A stretch of DNA of 55,190 bases from an uncultured Thiohalocapsa sp. Its GTDB lineage: Bacteria > Pseudomonadota > Gammaproteobacteria > Chromatiales > Chromatiaceae. The notes under the pieces are model-generated. The model saw only the letters and a program-made list of their open reading frames with translations. It did no database searches and was not told the DNA's origin. A program made the translations under genes and the position numbers. The DNA is taken from the NCBI RefSeq assembly GCF_913063425.1, contig NZ_CAJXYK010000042.1, positions 1-55,190 on the forward strand, read 5' to 3'. Of this stretch, positions 14,806 to 23,490 are shown one piece after another. Position 1 is the stretch's first letter; each line of letters starts with the position of its first letter.

Positions 14806-16299
14806 TTAGGCCTCGCTGAGGAGCTGCACCCGACCTTCCTCGTCCACGGCCTCGAGACGCACGTCGAAACCCCAGAGTCGGCGAATGTGCAGCAGCATCT
14901 CGTCCATGGTGTCGCCGAGCGGGCGGCGGTTGTGGCGAAAATGCCGCAGAGTCATGGAGCGATCCCCGCGCAGATCCACATCATAGACCTGGATATTCGG
15001 CTCGCGGTTGCCGAGGTTGTACTGCTCCGCAAGGGCTTGACGCAGTTGGCGGTAGCCCGCTTCCTCGTGGATGGCCGTGATCTCCAGGGTGTCCTCACGG
15101 TCGTCGTCCCGAACCTGGAACAGGTGGAAGTCCCGCATGAGCTTGGGCGACAGGAACTGGGCGATGAAGCTCTCGTCCTTGAAGTTGCGCATGGCGAAGT
15201 CGAGCACCTTGAGCCAGTCGCCGCCGGCAATGTCCGGGAACCAGTACCGGTCCTCGTCCGTCGGCGCTTCGCAGATGCGGCGAATGTCGCGCATCATCGC
15301 GAAGCCGAGCGCATAGGGATTGATGCCGGAGTAGTAGGGCGAATCGAAGTCCGGCTGAAACACGACGTTGGTGTGCGACTGGAGCACTTCCATCATGAAG
15401 CCGTCCGTCACCATGCCGTCGTCGTAGAGCCGATTCAGCAGCGTGTAGTGCCAGAACGTCGCCCAGCCCTCGTTCATGACCTGGGTCTGTCGCTGGGGAT
15501 AGAAATACTGGCCGATCTTGCGGACGATGCGCACCACCTCGCGCTGCCAGGGCTCCAGCAGCGGGGCGTTCTTCTCGATGAAGTAGAGCAGGTTCTCCTG
15601 CGGCTCCTCCGGGAAACGCCGCTCATGGCGGCCTCCGCCTTCGCCCGACGGGTCCACCGGCAGCGTCCGCCACAGGTCGTTCACCTGCGATTGCAGGTAA
15701 GCCTCACGCTCCGCCTGGCGTCGCTTCTCTTCCGCCATGGACAGCGGTGACGGGCGCTTGTAGCGGTCGACGCCGTAATTCATCAGCGCGTGGCAGGAGT
15801 CCAGCAGGAGCTCGACTTCCTCCTGACCATAGCGCTCCTCGCACTCTGCGATGTAGCTTCTCGCGAAAACCAGGTAGTCGATGATGGCATCCGCGTTGGT
15901 CCAGGTGCGGAAAAGATAATTGCCCTTGAAGAAGCTGTTGTGGCCATAGCTCGCATGGGCGATGACCAGCGCCTGCATCGGCAGGGTATTCTCTTCCATG
16001 AGATAGGCGATGCAGGGATCGGAGTTGATGACGATCTCGTATGCGAGCCCCATCTGACCGCGCCGGTACGTCTGCTCGGTGGAGACGAACTGCTTGCCGA
16101 AGGACCAGTGATGGTAGTTGATGGGCAGGCCGACACTGGAGTACGCGTCGATCATCTGCTCCGACGAGATCACCTCCACCTGGTTCGCATAGGTGTCGAG
16201 GCCGAATTCGTCTTGAGCGATGCGCGCAATCTCCTTGTCGAAGCGCTTCAGCAGCGGGAAGCTCCATTCGGACGAGTCAGAAATGAGTTTGTCTGGCAT
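14806..16299 (-). CDS. spoVR: SpoVR family protein (YcgB)
   Basis: A 497-residue protein opening LISDSSEWSFPLLKRFDKEIARIAQDEFGLDTYANQVEVISSEQMIDAYSSVGLPINYHHWSFGKQF, the YcgB/SpoVR signature, with SYGHNSFFKGNYLFRTWTNADAIIDYLVFAR, MNEGWATFWHYTLLNRLYDDG and NPYALGFAMMRDIRRICE. The His/Glu motifs (GHNSFFK, NEGWATFWH) suggest a metal-binding fold, but the activity is not established; in Bacillus the homologue affects spore cortex. Third gene of the prkA-yeaH-spoVR unit, 137 bases after yeaH. Confidence 0.95.
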   Translation of the reverse strand: MPDKLISDSSEWSFPLLKRFDKEIARIAQDEFGLDTYANQVEVISSEQMIDAYSSVGLPINYHHWSFGKQFVSTEQTYRRGQMGLAYEIVINSDPCIAYLMEENTLPMQALVIAHASYGHNSFFKGNYLFRTWTNADAIIDYLVFARSYIAECEERYGQEEVELLLDSCHALMNYGVDRYKRPSPLSMAEEKRRQAEREAYLQSQVNDLWRTLPVDPSGEGGGRHERRFPEEPQENLLYFIEKNAPLLEPWQREVVRIVRKIGQYFYPQRQTQVMNEGWATFWHYTLLNRLYDDGMVTDGFMMEVLQSHTNVVFQPDFDSPYYSGINPYALGFAMMRDIRRICEAPTDEDRYWFPDIAGGDWLKVLDFAMRNFKDESFIAQFLSPKLMRDFHLFQVRDDDREDTLEITAIHEEAGYRQLRQALAEQYNLGNREPNIQVYDVDLRGDRSMTLRHFRHNRRPLGDTMDEMLLHIRRLWGFDVRLEAVDEEGRVQLLSEA

Positions 16300-16436
16300 G
16301 GGTAAACTGCGCTTGTCCAGGCGTCACTGAGTTGCAGACTCAAGACCCTTGTCGTTGTTCAGTCCGGAGTACGGAGTACGGGGAGCAGCGGCGGCTTACG
16401 GCGCCGTACTTCGTAGTTCGAATTTCGTACTTCCAT
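16300..16436. repeat. GTAC-rich inverted repeat between yeaH and spoVR
   Basis: CGGAGTACGGAGTACGGGGA (from about 16362) faces CCGTACTTCGTAGTTCGAAT (from about 16405): heptamer units GGAGTAC in one arm, complementary TACTTC-type units in the other. It lies inside the operon and could form an RNA hairpin between the two coding regions. Confidence 0.6.
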
Positions 16437-17708
16437 TCACGCATCCTGCCGCTTGAACAGCTCCCGGAACACGGGATAGATCTCGTCTGCGCCCGCAATC
16501 TCTTCCATCGCGAAGTGCGGGTGCGCCGCTTTCACATCCTGGTAGGCGTACCAGAGGCTTTGGTGCTGACGCGGAGTGATCTCGACATAGGCGTAGTAGC
16601 GCATCAGGGGCATCAGGCGGTTGATGAGAAGATCTCGACAGATGGCCGAGTCCGAGTCCCAGTTGTCGCCATCGGAAGCCTGCGCAGCGTAGATATTCCA
16701 GCTGCCGGAATCGTAGCGCTCGGTGATGACCTCGTGCGCAAGATTGAGGGCGCTGGAGACGACCGTGCCGCCTGTCTCCCGGGAGTAGAAGAATTCCTGC
16801 TCGTCCACTTCCTGGGCGATGGTGTGGTGGCGGATGAAGACGACATCGATCTTGTCGTAGTTCCGCTGCAGGAACAGATACAACAGGATGAAAAAGCGCT
16901 TCGCGAGATTCTTGCGCACCTGGTCCATGGAGCCGGACACATCCATGATGCAGAGCATCACGGCTTTGCTGGTGGGCTCCGGCTGCTTGGTGAAGGACTG
17001 GTAGCGCAGGTCGAAGGTGTCGATGAAGGGCAGCGCCGCGAGCCGGGTCTTCAGGCGGTCCATCTGCTCGCGGAGCGCGACCACGCGGCTGTCGTCCTCC
17101 GGCACGCCGTCGGCGAGGAGCTGCTCCACCTCGGCCTCCAGCTCGCGGATGCGCCCCCGGTGCGGCGCACCAAGGGCAGTGCGGCGAGCGATGGCGCCCT
17201 TCAGCGAGCGCACCACGTCGATGTTGCTCGGGGCGCCCTCGGTGGTGTAGCCGGCCCGCACGGTCTTGAACTCGGTGGTGCCCATGAGCTGGTTGCGTAC
17301 CAGGTTGGGCAGCTCAAGGTCGTCGAAGAGCAGGTCCAGAAACTCCTCGCGGGAGAGCTCGAAGACGAAGTCGTCCTCGCCCTTACCCCCCTTCCCGGCG
17401 CGACCCTGCCCGGAGCCCGAGCCTGAACCTCCCTCCGGGCGCTGCACCCGATCCCCCGCCTCGAACTCCTTGTTGCCCGGATGCACCATGTCCCGGGTGC
17501 CGCCCTGGCCGTGGTGGAAGATGGGCTCGGAGATATCCTTGGACGGAATACCCACCTGCTCGCCGCCGTCGATATCCGTGATGCTGCGGCGGTTGACCGC
17601 ATCGGAGACGGCCCGCTTGAGCTGACTCTTGTAACGCTTCAGGAACCGCTGCCGATTGACGGTGCTCTTGTTCTTGGCGTTGAGACGTCGGTCGATGAAG
17701 TGGGACAT
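16437..17708 (-). CDS. yeaH: DUF444/YeaH family protein (VWA-like)
   Basis: A 423-residue YeaH/YhbH protein starting at ATG 17708 with [38 protein letters not shown] and the [25 protein letters not shown] segment. The C-terminal half is a von Willebrand A-like domain with a MIDAS motif DVSGS (about 256-260) and [28 protein letters not shown]. YeaH works with the PrkA kinase in the general/nitrogen stress response; its biochemical role is unknown. Poly-Gly/basic linker between about residues 94 and 110. Middle gene of the three-gene unit. Confidence 0.95.
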   Translation of the reverse strand: MSHFIDRRLNAKNKSTVNRQRFLKRYKSQLKRAVSDAVNRRSITDIDGGEQVGIPSKDISEPIFHHGQGGTRDMVHPGNKEFEAGDRVQRPEGGSGSGSGQGRAGKGGKGEDDFVFELSREEFLDLLFDDLELPNLVRNQLMGTTEFKTVRAGYTTEGAPSNIDVVRSLKGAIARRTALGAPHRGRIRELEAEVEQLLADGVPEDDSRVVALREQMDRLKTRLAALPFIDTFDLRYQSFTKQPEPTSKAVMLCIMDVSGSMDQVRKNLAKRFFILLYLFLQRNYDKIDVVFIRHHTIAQEVDEQEFFYSRETGGTVVSSALNLAHEVITERYDSGSWNIYAAQASDGDNWDSDSAICRDLLINRLMPLMRYYAYVEITPRQHQSLWYAYQDVKAAHPHFAMEEIAGADEIYPVFRELFKRQDA

Positions 17709-17886
17709 AAAATTCAGTGGCTCGCGTTGCACTGGCTGGGTCGAAGTGATCCGCGCCCCGAAGAGACCGCGTATCCAGACACCCGAGGGCCAAGGGCTGG
17801 GGGCCAGGGAGGCTGGGGGCCAGGGGGTGGGGGCCAAGGCGTGGCGCGGTTTTCCTCAGCCCTGAGCCCTCAGCCCCAGCTCCCTC
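17709..17886. repeat. Short tandem repeats between prkA and yeaH
   Basis: The 178-base gap contains imperfect GGGGGCCAGGG(A)GGCT units (about 17784-17836) and, further right, CCTCAGCCCTGAGCCCTCAG, which is partly self-complementary. No gene; it separates two genes of the operon and may affect message stability. Confidence 0.6.
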
Positions 17887-19809
17887 CTATTGCGACTTCC
17901 GCACACGCAGGTACCATTCCGACAGCAAACGTACTTGCTTGGGCGTATACCCCTTTTCCACCATGCGGTCGACGAACTGCTCGTGCTTCTTCTTGTCGTC
18001 GGCAGAGGCCTTGGCGTTGAAGGAGATCACCGGCAGCAGCTCTTCGGTGTTCGAGAACATCTTCTTCTCGATCACCACCCGCAGCTTTTCGTAGCTCGTC
18101 CAGCGCGGATTGGCGCCGTTGTTGTTGGCGCGGGCACGCAGCACAAAGTTGACGATCTCGTTGCGGAAGTCCTTGGGATTGGAGATGCCGGCGGGCTTCT
18201 CGATCTTCTCGAGCTCTTCGTTGAGCGCGCCGCGGTTCATCATCTCGCCGGTGTCCGGATCGCGGTACTCCTGGTCCTGAATCCAGTAGTCGGCGTAGGT
18301 GACATAGCGGTCGAAGATGTTCTGACCGTACTCGGCGTAGGACTCCAGGTAGGCGGTCTGGAGCTCTTTGCCGATGAACTCCGCGTAGCGCGGTGCCAGG
18401 TACTGCTTGAGGAAGCCGAGGTAACGGTCCTGCACCTCCGGCGGCAGATGCTCACGCACGATCTGGCGCTCCAGCACGTAGAGCAGGTGCACCGGGTTTG
18501 CGGCGACCTCGGTGTGGTCGAAGTTGAACACCTGGGACAGGATCTTGAAGGCGAAGCGCGTCGAGATCCCGGACATGCCCTCGTCGACGCCGGCGTAGTC
18601 GCGGTACTCCTGCACCGACTTGGCCTTCGGGTCCGTGTCCTTGAGGTTCTCACCGTCGTAGACCCGCATCTTGGAGAAGATACTGGAATTCTCCGGCTCC
18701 TTCAGGCGCGTCAGCACAGAGAACTGCGACATCATTGCCAGCGTGCCCGGGGCGCAGGGCGCCTGGCTCAGGGAGCTGTTGCGCAGCAACTTGTCGTAGA
18801 TCTGCTTTTCTTCCGTCACCCGCAGGCAGTACGGCACCTTGACGATGAAGACGCGGTCGAGGAAGGCCTCGTTGTTCTTGTTGTTGCGGAAGGACTGCCA
18901 CTCGGACTCGTTGCTGTGCGCCAGGATGATGCCCTGGAACGGCAGCGCCGAGAGCCCTTCGGTGGCGTTGTAGTTGCCTTCCTGGGTGGCCGTCAGCAGC
19001 GGATGCAGCACCTTGATGGGCGCCTTGAACATCTCGACGAATTCCATCAGACCCTGGTTGGCGCGGCACAGGGCACCGGAGTAGCTGTAGGCGTCTGCGT
19101 CGTTCTGCGCGTAGTGCTCCAGCTGACGGATGTCCACCTTTCCCACCAGGGAGGAGATGTCCTGGTTGTTCTCGTCACCGGGCTCGGTCTTGGCGATGGC
19201 CACCTGCTCCAGGATGCTCGGATAGAGCTTGACGACCCGGAACTTGGTGATGTCGCCGTTGTACTCCTGCAGCCGCTTCACGGCCCAGGGCGACATGATG
19301 GTGCGCAGGCAGCGGCTCGGGATGCCGTAATCCTCTTCCAGAATCGGCCCGTCCTCCTCCGGCGAGAAGAGGCTGAGCGGCGATTCGAATACCGGGGAGC
19401 CCTTGATGGCATAGAAGGGGATCTTCTCCATCAGCTCCTTCAGCTTTTCGGCGAGCGACGACTTGCCGCCGCCCACCGGCCCGAGCAGGTAGAGGATCTG
19501 CTTCCTCTCTTCCAGGCCCTGCGCGGCATGCTTCAGGTAGGAGACGAGCTGGTCGATCGACTCCTCCATGCCGAAGAACTCCGCGAACGCGGGGTAACGC
19601 TTGATGACCTTGTTCTGGAAGATCCGGCTCAGGCGAGGGTCGTTGTGGGTGTCTATGAGCTCCGGCTCGCCGATCGCCGCAAGCAGACGCTCCGCCGCAC
19701 CGGCATAGGCCATCGGATCGCTCTTACACAGATCCAGATACTCCTGCAGGCTCATGTCCTCCTCGCGGGAGGACTCGTAGCGGGCCTGGTAGCGCTCGAA
19801 GATCGACAT
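17887..19809 (-). CDS. prkA: PrkA family AAA+ serine protein kinase (YeaG)
   Basis: A 640-residue YeaG/PrkA protein. The N-terminal AAA+ domain has MSLQEYLDLCKSDPMAYAGAAERLL, a Walker A LLGPVGGGKSS (108-118) and GIILAHSNESEW; the C-terminal PrkA domain has YAGVDEGMSGISTRFAFKILSQVF and the end MVEKGYTPKQVRLLSEWYLRVRKSQ. Length and motifs match the family throughout. In E. coli and Salmonella yeaG-yeaH respond to nitrogen and stationary-phase stress and depend on NtrC/sigma-54; the region upstream here shows such a promoter. First gene of prkA-yeaH-spoVR. Confidence 0.96.
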   Translation of the reverse strand: MSIFERYQARYESSREEDMSLQEYLDLCKSDPMAYAGAAERLLAAIGEPELIDTHNDPRLSRIFQNKVIKRYPAFAEFFGMEESIDQLVSYLKHAAQGLEERKQILYLLGPVGGGKSSLAEKLKELMEKIPFYAIKGSPVFESPLSLFSPEEDGPILEEDYGIPSRCLRTIMSPWAVKRLQEYNGDITKFRVVKLYPSILEQVAIAKTEPGDENNQDISSLVGKVDIRQLEHYAQNDADAYSYSGALCRANQGLMEFVEMFKAPIKVLHPLLTATQEGNYNATEGLSALPFQGIILAHSNESEWQSFRNNKNNEAFLDRVFIVKVPYCLRVTEEKQIYDKLLRNSSLSQAPCAPGTLAMMSQFSVLTRLKEPENSSIFSKMRVYDGENLKDTDPKAKSVQEYRDYAGVDEGMSGISTRFAFKILSQVFNFDHTEVAANPVHLLYVLERQIVREHLPPEVQDRYLGFLKQYLAPRYAEFIGKELQTAYLESYAEYGQNIFDRYVTYADYWIQDQEYRDPDTGEMMNRGALNEELEKIEKPAGISNPKDFRNEIVNFVLRARANNNGANPRWTSYEKLRVVIEKKMFSNTEELLPVISFNAKASADDKKKHEQFVDRMVEKGYTPKQVRLLSEWYLRVRKSQ

Positions 19810-19900
19810 TCAGCACACCTCGTTTAGGTTGTCTGTCCGGACGCGGGCGGCGGTCGCTCCGGGATGGCGTTCCTGACAAGATTGCAACGCCGAGGTCCAA

Positions 19901-19919
19901 CTGCAAGCTTTGCGCCAAG
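19901..19919 (-). promoter_or_regulatory. Sigma-54 (RpoN) type promoter for prkA-yeaH-spoVR
   Basis: On the minus strand CTTGGCGCAAAGCTTGCAG: -24 element TTGGCGC and -12 element TTGCA, with exactly ten bases between GG and GC as sigma-54 requires. Consensus is TGGCAC-N5-TTGCA, so one main deviation (A to G) in the -24 box. Predicted transcription start about 19892, leaving an 80-base leader before prkA. Confidence 0.7.
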
Positions 19920-20005
19920 CAAAAGCTGCGGCTGATGCCCACCGCCGGCTGGGGATTCGTCACTGGGCAGCATGCCATTTTTTGGTGCTGCATGCGCAGC
20001 GCGGC

Positions 20006-20020
20006 GCACCCCTAAGGTGC
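20006..20020. promoter_or_regulatory. NtrC-like enhancer site
   Basis: GCACC-CCTAA-GGTGC, a perfect dyad matching the E. coli NtrC half-sites GCACC and GGTGC with five bases between. It lies about 120 bases upstream of the predicted transcription start, where NtrC enhancers normally sit. A second half-site-like TTGGTGC lies at about 19982. Confidence 0.6.
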
Positions 20021-20121
20021 ACCCCCCAAGGGCACAACGACCGGGAGCCGCGCGGCATCCGCACCTGCATAACCGCACTTTGCGCTTAGACAGGCCCCCT
20101 CGCAAGGGTTCAATTCCCTGC

Positions 20122-21471
20122 TCAGGGTGGCCTTGTACGCCGCTGGTCGGCGCCCGTGTCCGCCGGCGCCCCCGCCCGTCTCGTGAGCCACCACCACCAG
20201 GCACCCAGCACGCAGACGCCGGCCAGCACGGGTGCGGGGCTGCTCCAGGCCACCACGGCAAGGGTCGCCGCCGTCAGGGCAAGATAGAGCAGCGGCGGCC
20301 AGGGATACCAGGGGACACGGAAGGGGCGCGGCAGCGCCGGCTCGGTGCGGCGCAACCGCATGGCACCGAGCACGGTGAGCAGCGACGAGAGCATCAGCGT
20401 AAAGCCGGCGAAGGCGAGCACCGCGCCGAAGGTCCCGCTGAGGATGAGCGTCAACGCCAGCGCCAGCGACAGCAGCACCGCCCGAGTTGGTGCACCGCGC
20501 CGGTTACGCGCACCGAAAAGGCCCAGCGCGGGCCGATCCTCCGCCATGGCCGCGAACACCCGCGGGCCGGCCAGCAGCATGGCGCTGATGGTGGACAGCA
20601 GCAGCAGCGCCAGCATGGCGCTGATGAGTCGCCCGCCCAGCTCGCCGAACAGCCAGCGCGCCGCGAGCGCGCCCACCTCCACGGTGCCGGCAAGGGCGTC
20701 CAGCGGCACGCTGCGCAGGAACACCCAATTCAGGAGCAGGTACAGGAGCGTCACCAGCCCAGTGCCCAGCAGCAGCGCCCGGGGCACCAGCCGCTGCGGC
20801 TGCTGGACTTCCTCGGCCACATAGGTCGCAGCATTCCAGCCCGAGTACGCGTAGGACACGTACACCAGCGACAACGCAAAGGCCGGCGAGAAGACGGCAC
20901 CCGGCGTGCCCGCGTCCGGCACCGGCGACAGGGCGGCGGGTGCCGCCGGCAACAGCAGCCCCACCGCGCAAAAGAGCACGATGGCGGCCACCTTGAGCAG
21001 CGTCATCACCACCTGAAAGCGCGTACCCAGCCCGACGTCGAAGGCATGGAAGCCCGCGACCACCACCACGGCGACGGCCGCTGTGGGCGTCGGCGCCACC
21101 GGCACCACGGTCGCTGCATACTGGCCGAAGGCCATGGCCGCCAGGGCCACCGGCGCGGCGAAGCCGACGGTGGTGGAAATCCACCCGGCGATGAGACCCA
21201 CGGCGGGGCCGAAGCTGCGGGTCAGGTAGACGTATTCGCCACCGGAGCGCGGCAGCGCCGCCGCCAGCTCCGCATACACCAGGGCGCCGCAGGCGGCCAC
21301 CAGACCGCCGAGCAGCCACAACAGCAGCAGCGCGGCACCGTCCTGCACGCCCTGCGCCTGAAGCCCCAGCGTGGTGAAGACCCCGGTGCCGATCATGTTG
21401 GCCACCACCAGCAGGGTGGCGGCGCGCAGGTCGAAGGTCCGGCGCGGGTCGCCCGCGGGCTCCGCGCTCAT
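20122..21471 (-). CDS. APC family amino acid permease
   Basis: A 449-residue membrane protein from ATG 21471 with about twelve hydrophobic segments. TFDLRAATLLVVANMIGTGVFTTLG carries the GTGVF motif of TM1 in APC transporters; YAELAAALPRSGGEYVYLTRSFGPAVGLIAGW is the conserved TM2-TM3 region; YSGWNAATYVAEEVQQPQRLVPRALL matches TM6 and following loop. Likely imports or exchanges amino acids; substrate not predictable. Stands alone, divergently placed relative to moaE. Confidence 0.88.
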   Translation of the reverse strand: MSAEPAGDPRRTFDLRAATLLVVANMIGTGVFTTLGLQAQGVQDGAALLLLWLLGGLVAACGALVYAELAAALPRSGGEYVYLTRSFGPAVGLIAGWISTTVGFAAPVALAAMAFGQYAATVVPVAPTPTAAVAVVVVAGFHAFDVGLGTRFQVVMTLLKVAAIVLFCAVGLLLPAAPAALSPVPDAGTPGAVFSPAFALSLVYVSYAYSGWNAATYVAEEVQQPQRLVPRALLLGTGLVTLLYLLLNWVFLRSVPLDALAGTVEVGALAARWLFGELGGRLISAMLALLLLSTISAMLLAGPRVFAAMAEDRPALGLFGARNRRGAPTRAVLLSLALALTLILSGTFGAVLAFAGFTLMLSSLLTVLGAMRLRRTEPALPRPFRVPWYPWPPLLYLALTAATLAVVAWSSPAPVLAGVCVLGAWWWWLTRRAGAPADTGADQRRTRPP

Positions 21472-21511
21472 CGCGCGGCGCGCAGGCAGGATGCGGTTGG
21501 GAACGCTCGGC

Positions 21512-21763
21512 TCATTCCGGGTCGAGGACACTGAAGCACAGGAAAGTGGCCACCAGGCCGAACGTCAGCAGGCAGCCGGTGGCGCCGCAGATCAGCAACA
21601 GACCGGCGGCGACGAGCCAAATGACGAGGCAGGTGCTCTGGTTGGCCTTGTAGGCACGCGAGGCCTTGCGCTCCTGGAACTCGCGGTAGTCGGCACGCCC
21701 GTCGCAGAGCCAGTCCAGGAAACGACGCGGCCAGTCGAGGGGCGAATGTCGCTGCGGAGCCAT
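21512..21763 (-). CDS. Small two-helix membrane protein (hypothetical)
   Basis: An 83-residue protein from ATG 21763: a soluble N-terminus (PLDWPRRFLDWLCDGRADYREFQERKASRAYKANQ) followed by two hydrophobic helices (STCLVIWLVAAGLLLICGATG and CLLTFGLVATFLCFSVLDPE). Amino-acid use looks coding. It lies 40 bases upstream of the permease on the same strand. Family unknown to me; no strong RBS. Confidence 0.55.
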   Translation of the reverse strand: MAPQRHSPLDWPRRFLDWLCDGRADYREFQERKASRAYKANQSTCLVIWLVAAGLLLICGATGCLLTFGLVATFLCFSVLDPE

Positions 21764-22028
21764 CGGCGGTATAGTGCTCCAGCGTCGTCGTCGATGGCGC
21801 GGGCGTGCGTCTGCGCATGCACCTGCAAACCCGCGCCGGCAGCCGTGTTGCGGGAGCATGGCGGCGACGCCCCCCGCAGGCAAGGGGTCCGCCGGCAAGA
21901 TTGGCCCGGTGGCTCCCCTCCCCGGCGCAGCGGTGGGCCGGAGCGTGCCGGCCCCACACCGCCGCGCCGCCGTTTCCGGCGCCGGCGCAGCGCGCCCACC
22001 GCAGCAGCACAGGTCGCGAGCCCACCCG

Positions 22029-22484
22029 ATGAGCCGCATCGACATCCGCATCGAATCCGCCCCTTTCGACCCCTGGGCCCTGCAGGCCGACCTCGCCGGC
22101 GATCCCGCCGCCGGCGCGCTGGCGGCCTTCGTCGGTCTCATGCGCGACCAGAACGCCGGCCGAGCCGTGACAGCCATGACCCTGGAGCACTACCCCGGCA
22201 TGACCGAAGCCGCCCTGGGCGCCATCGCCGATGAGGCCGTCGAGCGCTTCGGCCTGCACGCGGTGCGCATCGTGCACCGGGTCGGGCGCATGCTGCCGGC
22301 AGATCCCATCGTGCTGGTGGCCGCCACCGCCGCGCATCGCGGCGAGGCCTTCCGCGGCTGCGAATTCCTGATGGACTACCTCAAAACCCGCGCGCCCTTC
22401 TGGAAAAAAGAGGAAACCGACCAGGGCGAGCAATGGGTGGAGGCCCGCGACAGCGACACGGACGCCGCCGCGCGCTGGCGCTGA
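22029..22484 (+). CDS. moaE: Molybdopterin synthase catalytic subunit MoaE
   Basis: A 151-residue MoaE that, with thiocarboxylated MoaD, converts precursor Z to molybdopterin. Signatures: AFVGLMRDQNAGRAVTAMTLEHYPGMTE, VRIVHRVGRMLPADPIVLVAATAAHRGEAF and the active-site segment DYLKTRAPFWKKE, with Lys 119 and Lys 126 at the positions of the E. coli catalytic lysines. It faces msrQ/msrP, a molybdoenzyme pair, so cofactor synthesis and user sit side by side. No moaD or other moa gene is here. Confidence 0.94.
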   Translation: MSRIDIRIESAPFDPWALQADLAGDPAAGALAAFVGLMRDQNAGRAVTAMTLEHYPGMTEAALGAIADEAVERFGLHAVRIVHRVGRMLPADPIVLVAATAAHRGEAFRGCEFLMDYLKTRAPFWKKEETDQGEQWVEARDSDTDAAARWR

Positions 22485-22542
22485 GCGGCGCCGCGCCGGC
22501 CGGGCCACCCGCAGGCACCGCAACGCCGTCGCAAACGCACCG

Positions 22543-23196
22543 TCAGCGTGCCACCTGCGCGCGGCGGCTGTGGGAGCCCGACAGCCGCCGCGTGTACCAG
22601 TCACGCCAGGGCATCCGCGCCGCGAGCAGCAGCGCCAGCACAGCGGCGTAGATGGCGGGCTCCAACAGGTCTGCCTTCACCAGCCACAGATAATGCAGCA
22701 CCGCGAGCACGCCGATGGGGTAGATCAGGCGGTGCAGCTGCTTCCAGCGCGCTCCGAGCCGCCGCTGCCAGCCGCGGGTGGACGTCACCGCCAGCGGCAC
22801 CATGAGCGCCAGTGCTGTGAAACCGACGGTGATGTAGGGGCGTTTGGCGATGTCGGCGCCGATGGCCTGCCAGTCAAAAAACTGATCCAGCCACAAATAG
22901 GTAATGAAGTGAAGCACCGCGTAGAAAAACGCAAACAGCCCCAGCATGCGCCGCAACCGCACGAGCGGAGCCCAGCCTGAGAGCCGGCGCAGCGGCGTCA
23001 CGGCCAGTGTCACCAGCAGCAGCCGCAATGCCCAGTCGCCGGTGGCGTGGGTGATGCCCTCCACGGGGTTGGGGCCGATGCTGCCGTCCAGCGTGCGCCA
23101 GATCAGCAGCACGACGGGGAGCAGACAAGCGGCGAAGACGGCCGGCTTCACGAGCCGAATGATCCGGTCGGGCCTTGGGCGAGGGTTGGGTCGCAT
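22543..23196 (-). CDS. msrQ: Heme b membrane subunit MsrQ (YedZ)
   Basis: A 217-residue six-helix membrane protein from ATG 23196 passing electrons to periplasmic MsrP. VKPAVFAACLLPVVLLIWRTLDGSIGPNPVEGITHATGDWALRLLLVTLAVTPLRRL, RRMLGLFAFFYAVLHFITYLWLD and RWKQLHRLIYPIGVLAVLHYLW are the ferric-reductase-like core, with His residues in HFITY, KQLHRLIY and VLHYLW as probable heme ligands. It follows msrP after an unusually long gap of 294 bases; in most genomes the two nearly overlap. Confidence 0.93.
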   Translation of the reverse strand: MRPNPRPRPDRIIRLVKPAVFAACLLPVVLLIWRTLDGSIGPNPVEGITHATGDWALRLLLVTLAVTPLRRLSGWAPLVRLRRMLGLFAFFYAVLHFITYLWLDQFFDWQAIGADIAKRPYITVGFTALALMVPLAVTSTRGWQRRLGARWKQLHRLIYPIGVLAVLHYLWLVKADLLEPAIYAAVLALLLAARMPWRDWYTRRLSGSHSRRAQVAR

Positions 23197-23490
23197 GACG
23201 GCGGGAAGCGTGTGAGGTTGGGAGTGTGAAGTTGGAAGTTGAAGCGAGACGTGCGCGGTGCGGCGACCTGCATCGCCATCCGCTGACCACAAGCCGCCGC
23301 GACCATGGCAAGGTGGCGCCGCTCAGTGGCGCCGCGGTGCTTCGGCCGCCTGGGCCCCGCCGGCGCCCACTGGTGTATGCGCTCGGTGCGGCCGCTCCCG
23401 CGCAGGGCGCAGAACGCCGCCGGATGCGCGAGACCGCAGAGCGGTGTTGCGAGATCAAGACCCGCGCTTTCGCCCCTCGCTGCTTGCCCC

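Larger units (their letters stand above)
19810..20121. other. Control region upstream of prkA
   Basis: No gene. It holds the sigma-54-type promoter and NtrC-like site listed separately. The right end (about 20095-20121) has a T-arm-like string GGGTTCAATTCCC, which I do not call as a tRNA. Confidence 0.5.

Noticed and set aside
20090-20121. tRNA 3-prime-like fragment (T-arm string GGGTTCAATTCCC)
   Set aside because: Only the T-arm resembles a tRNA; no matching acceptor, anticodon arm or CCA end could be built. A chance match or an old remnant cannot be separated.
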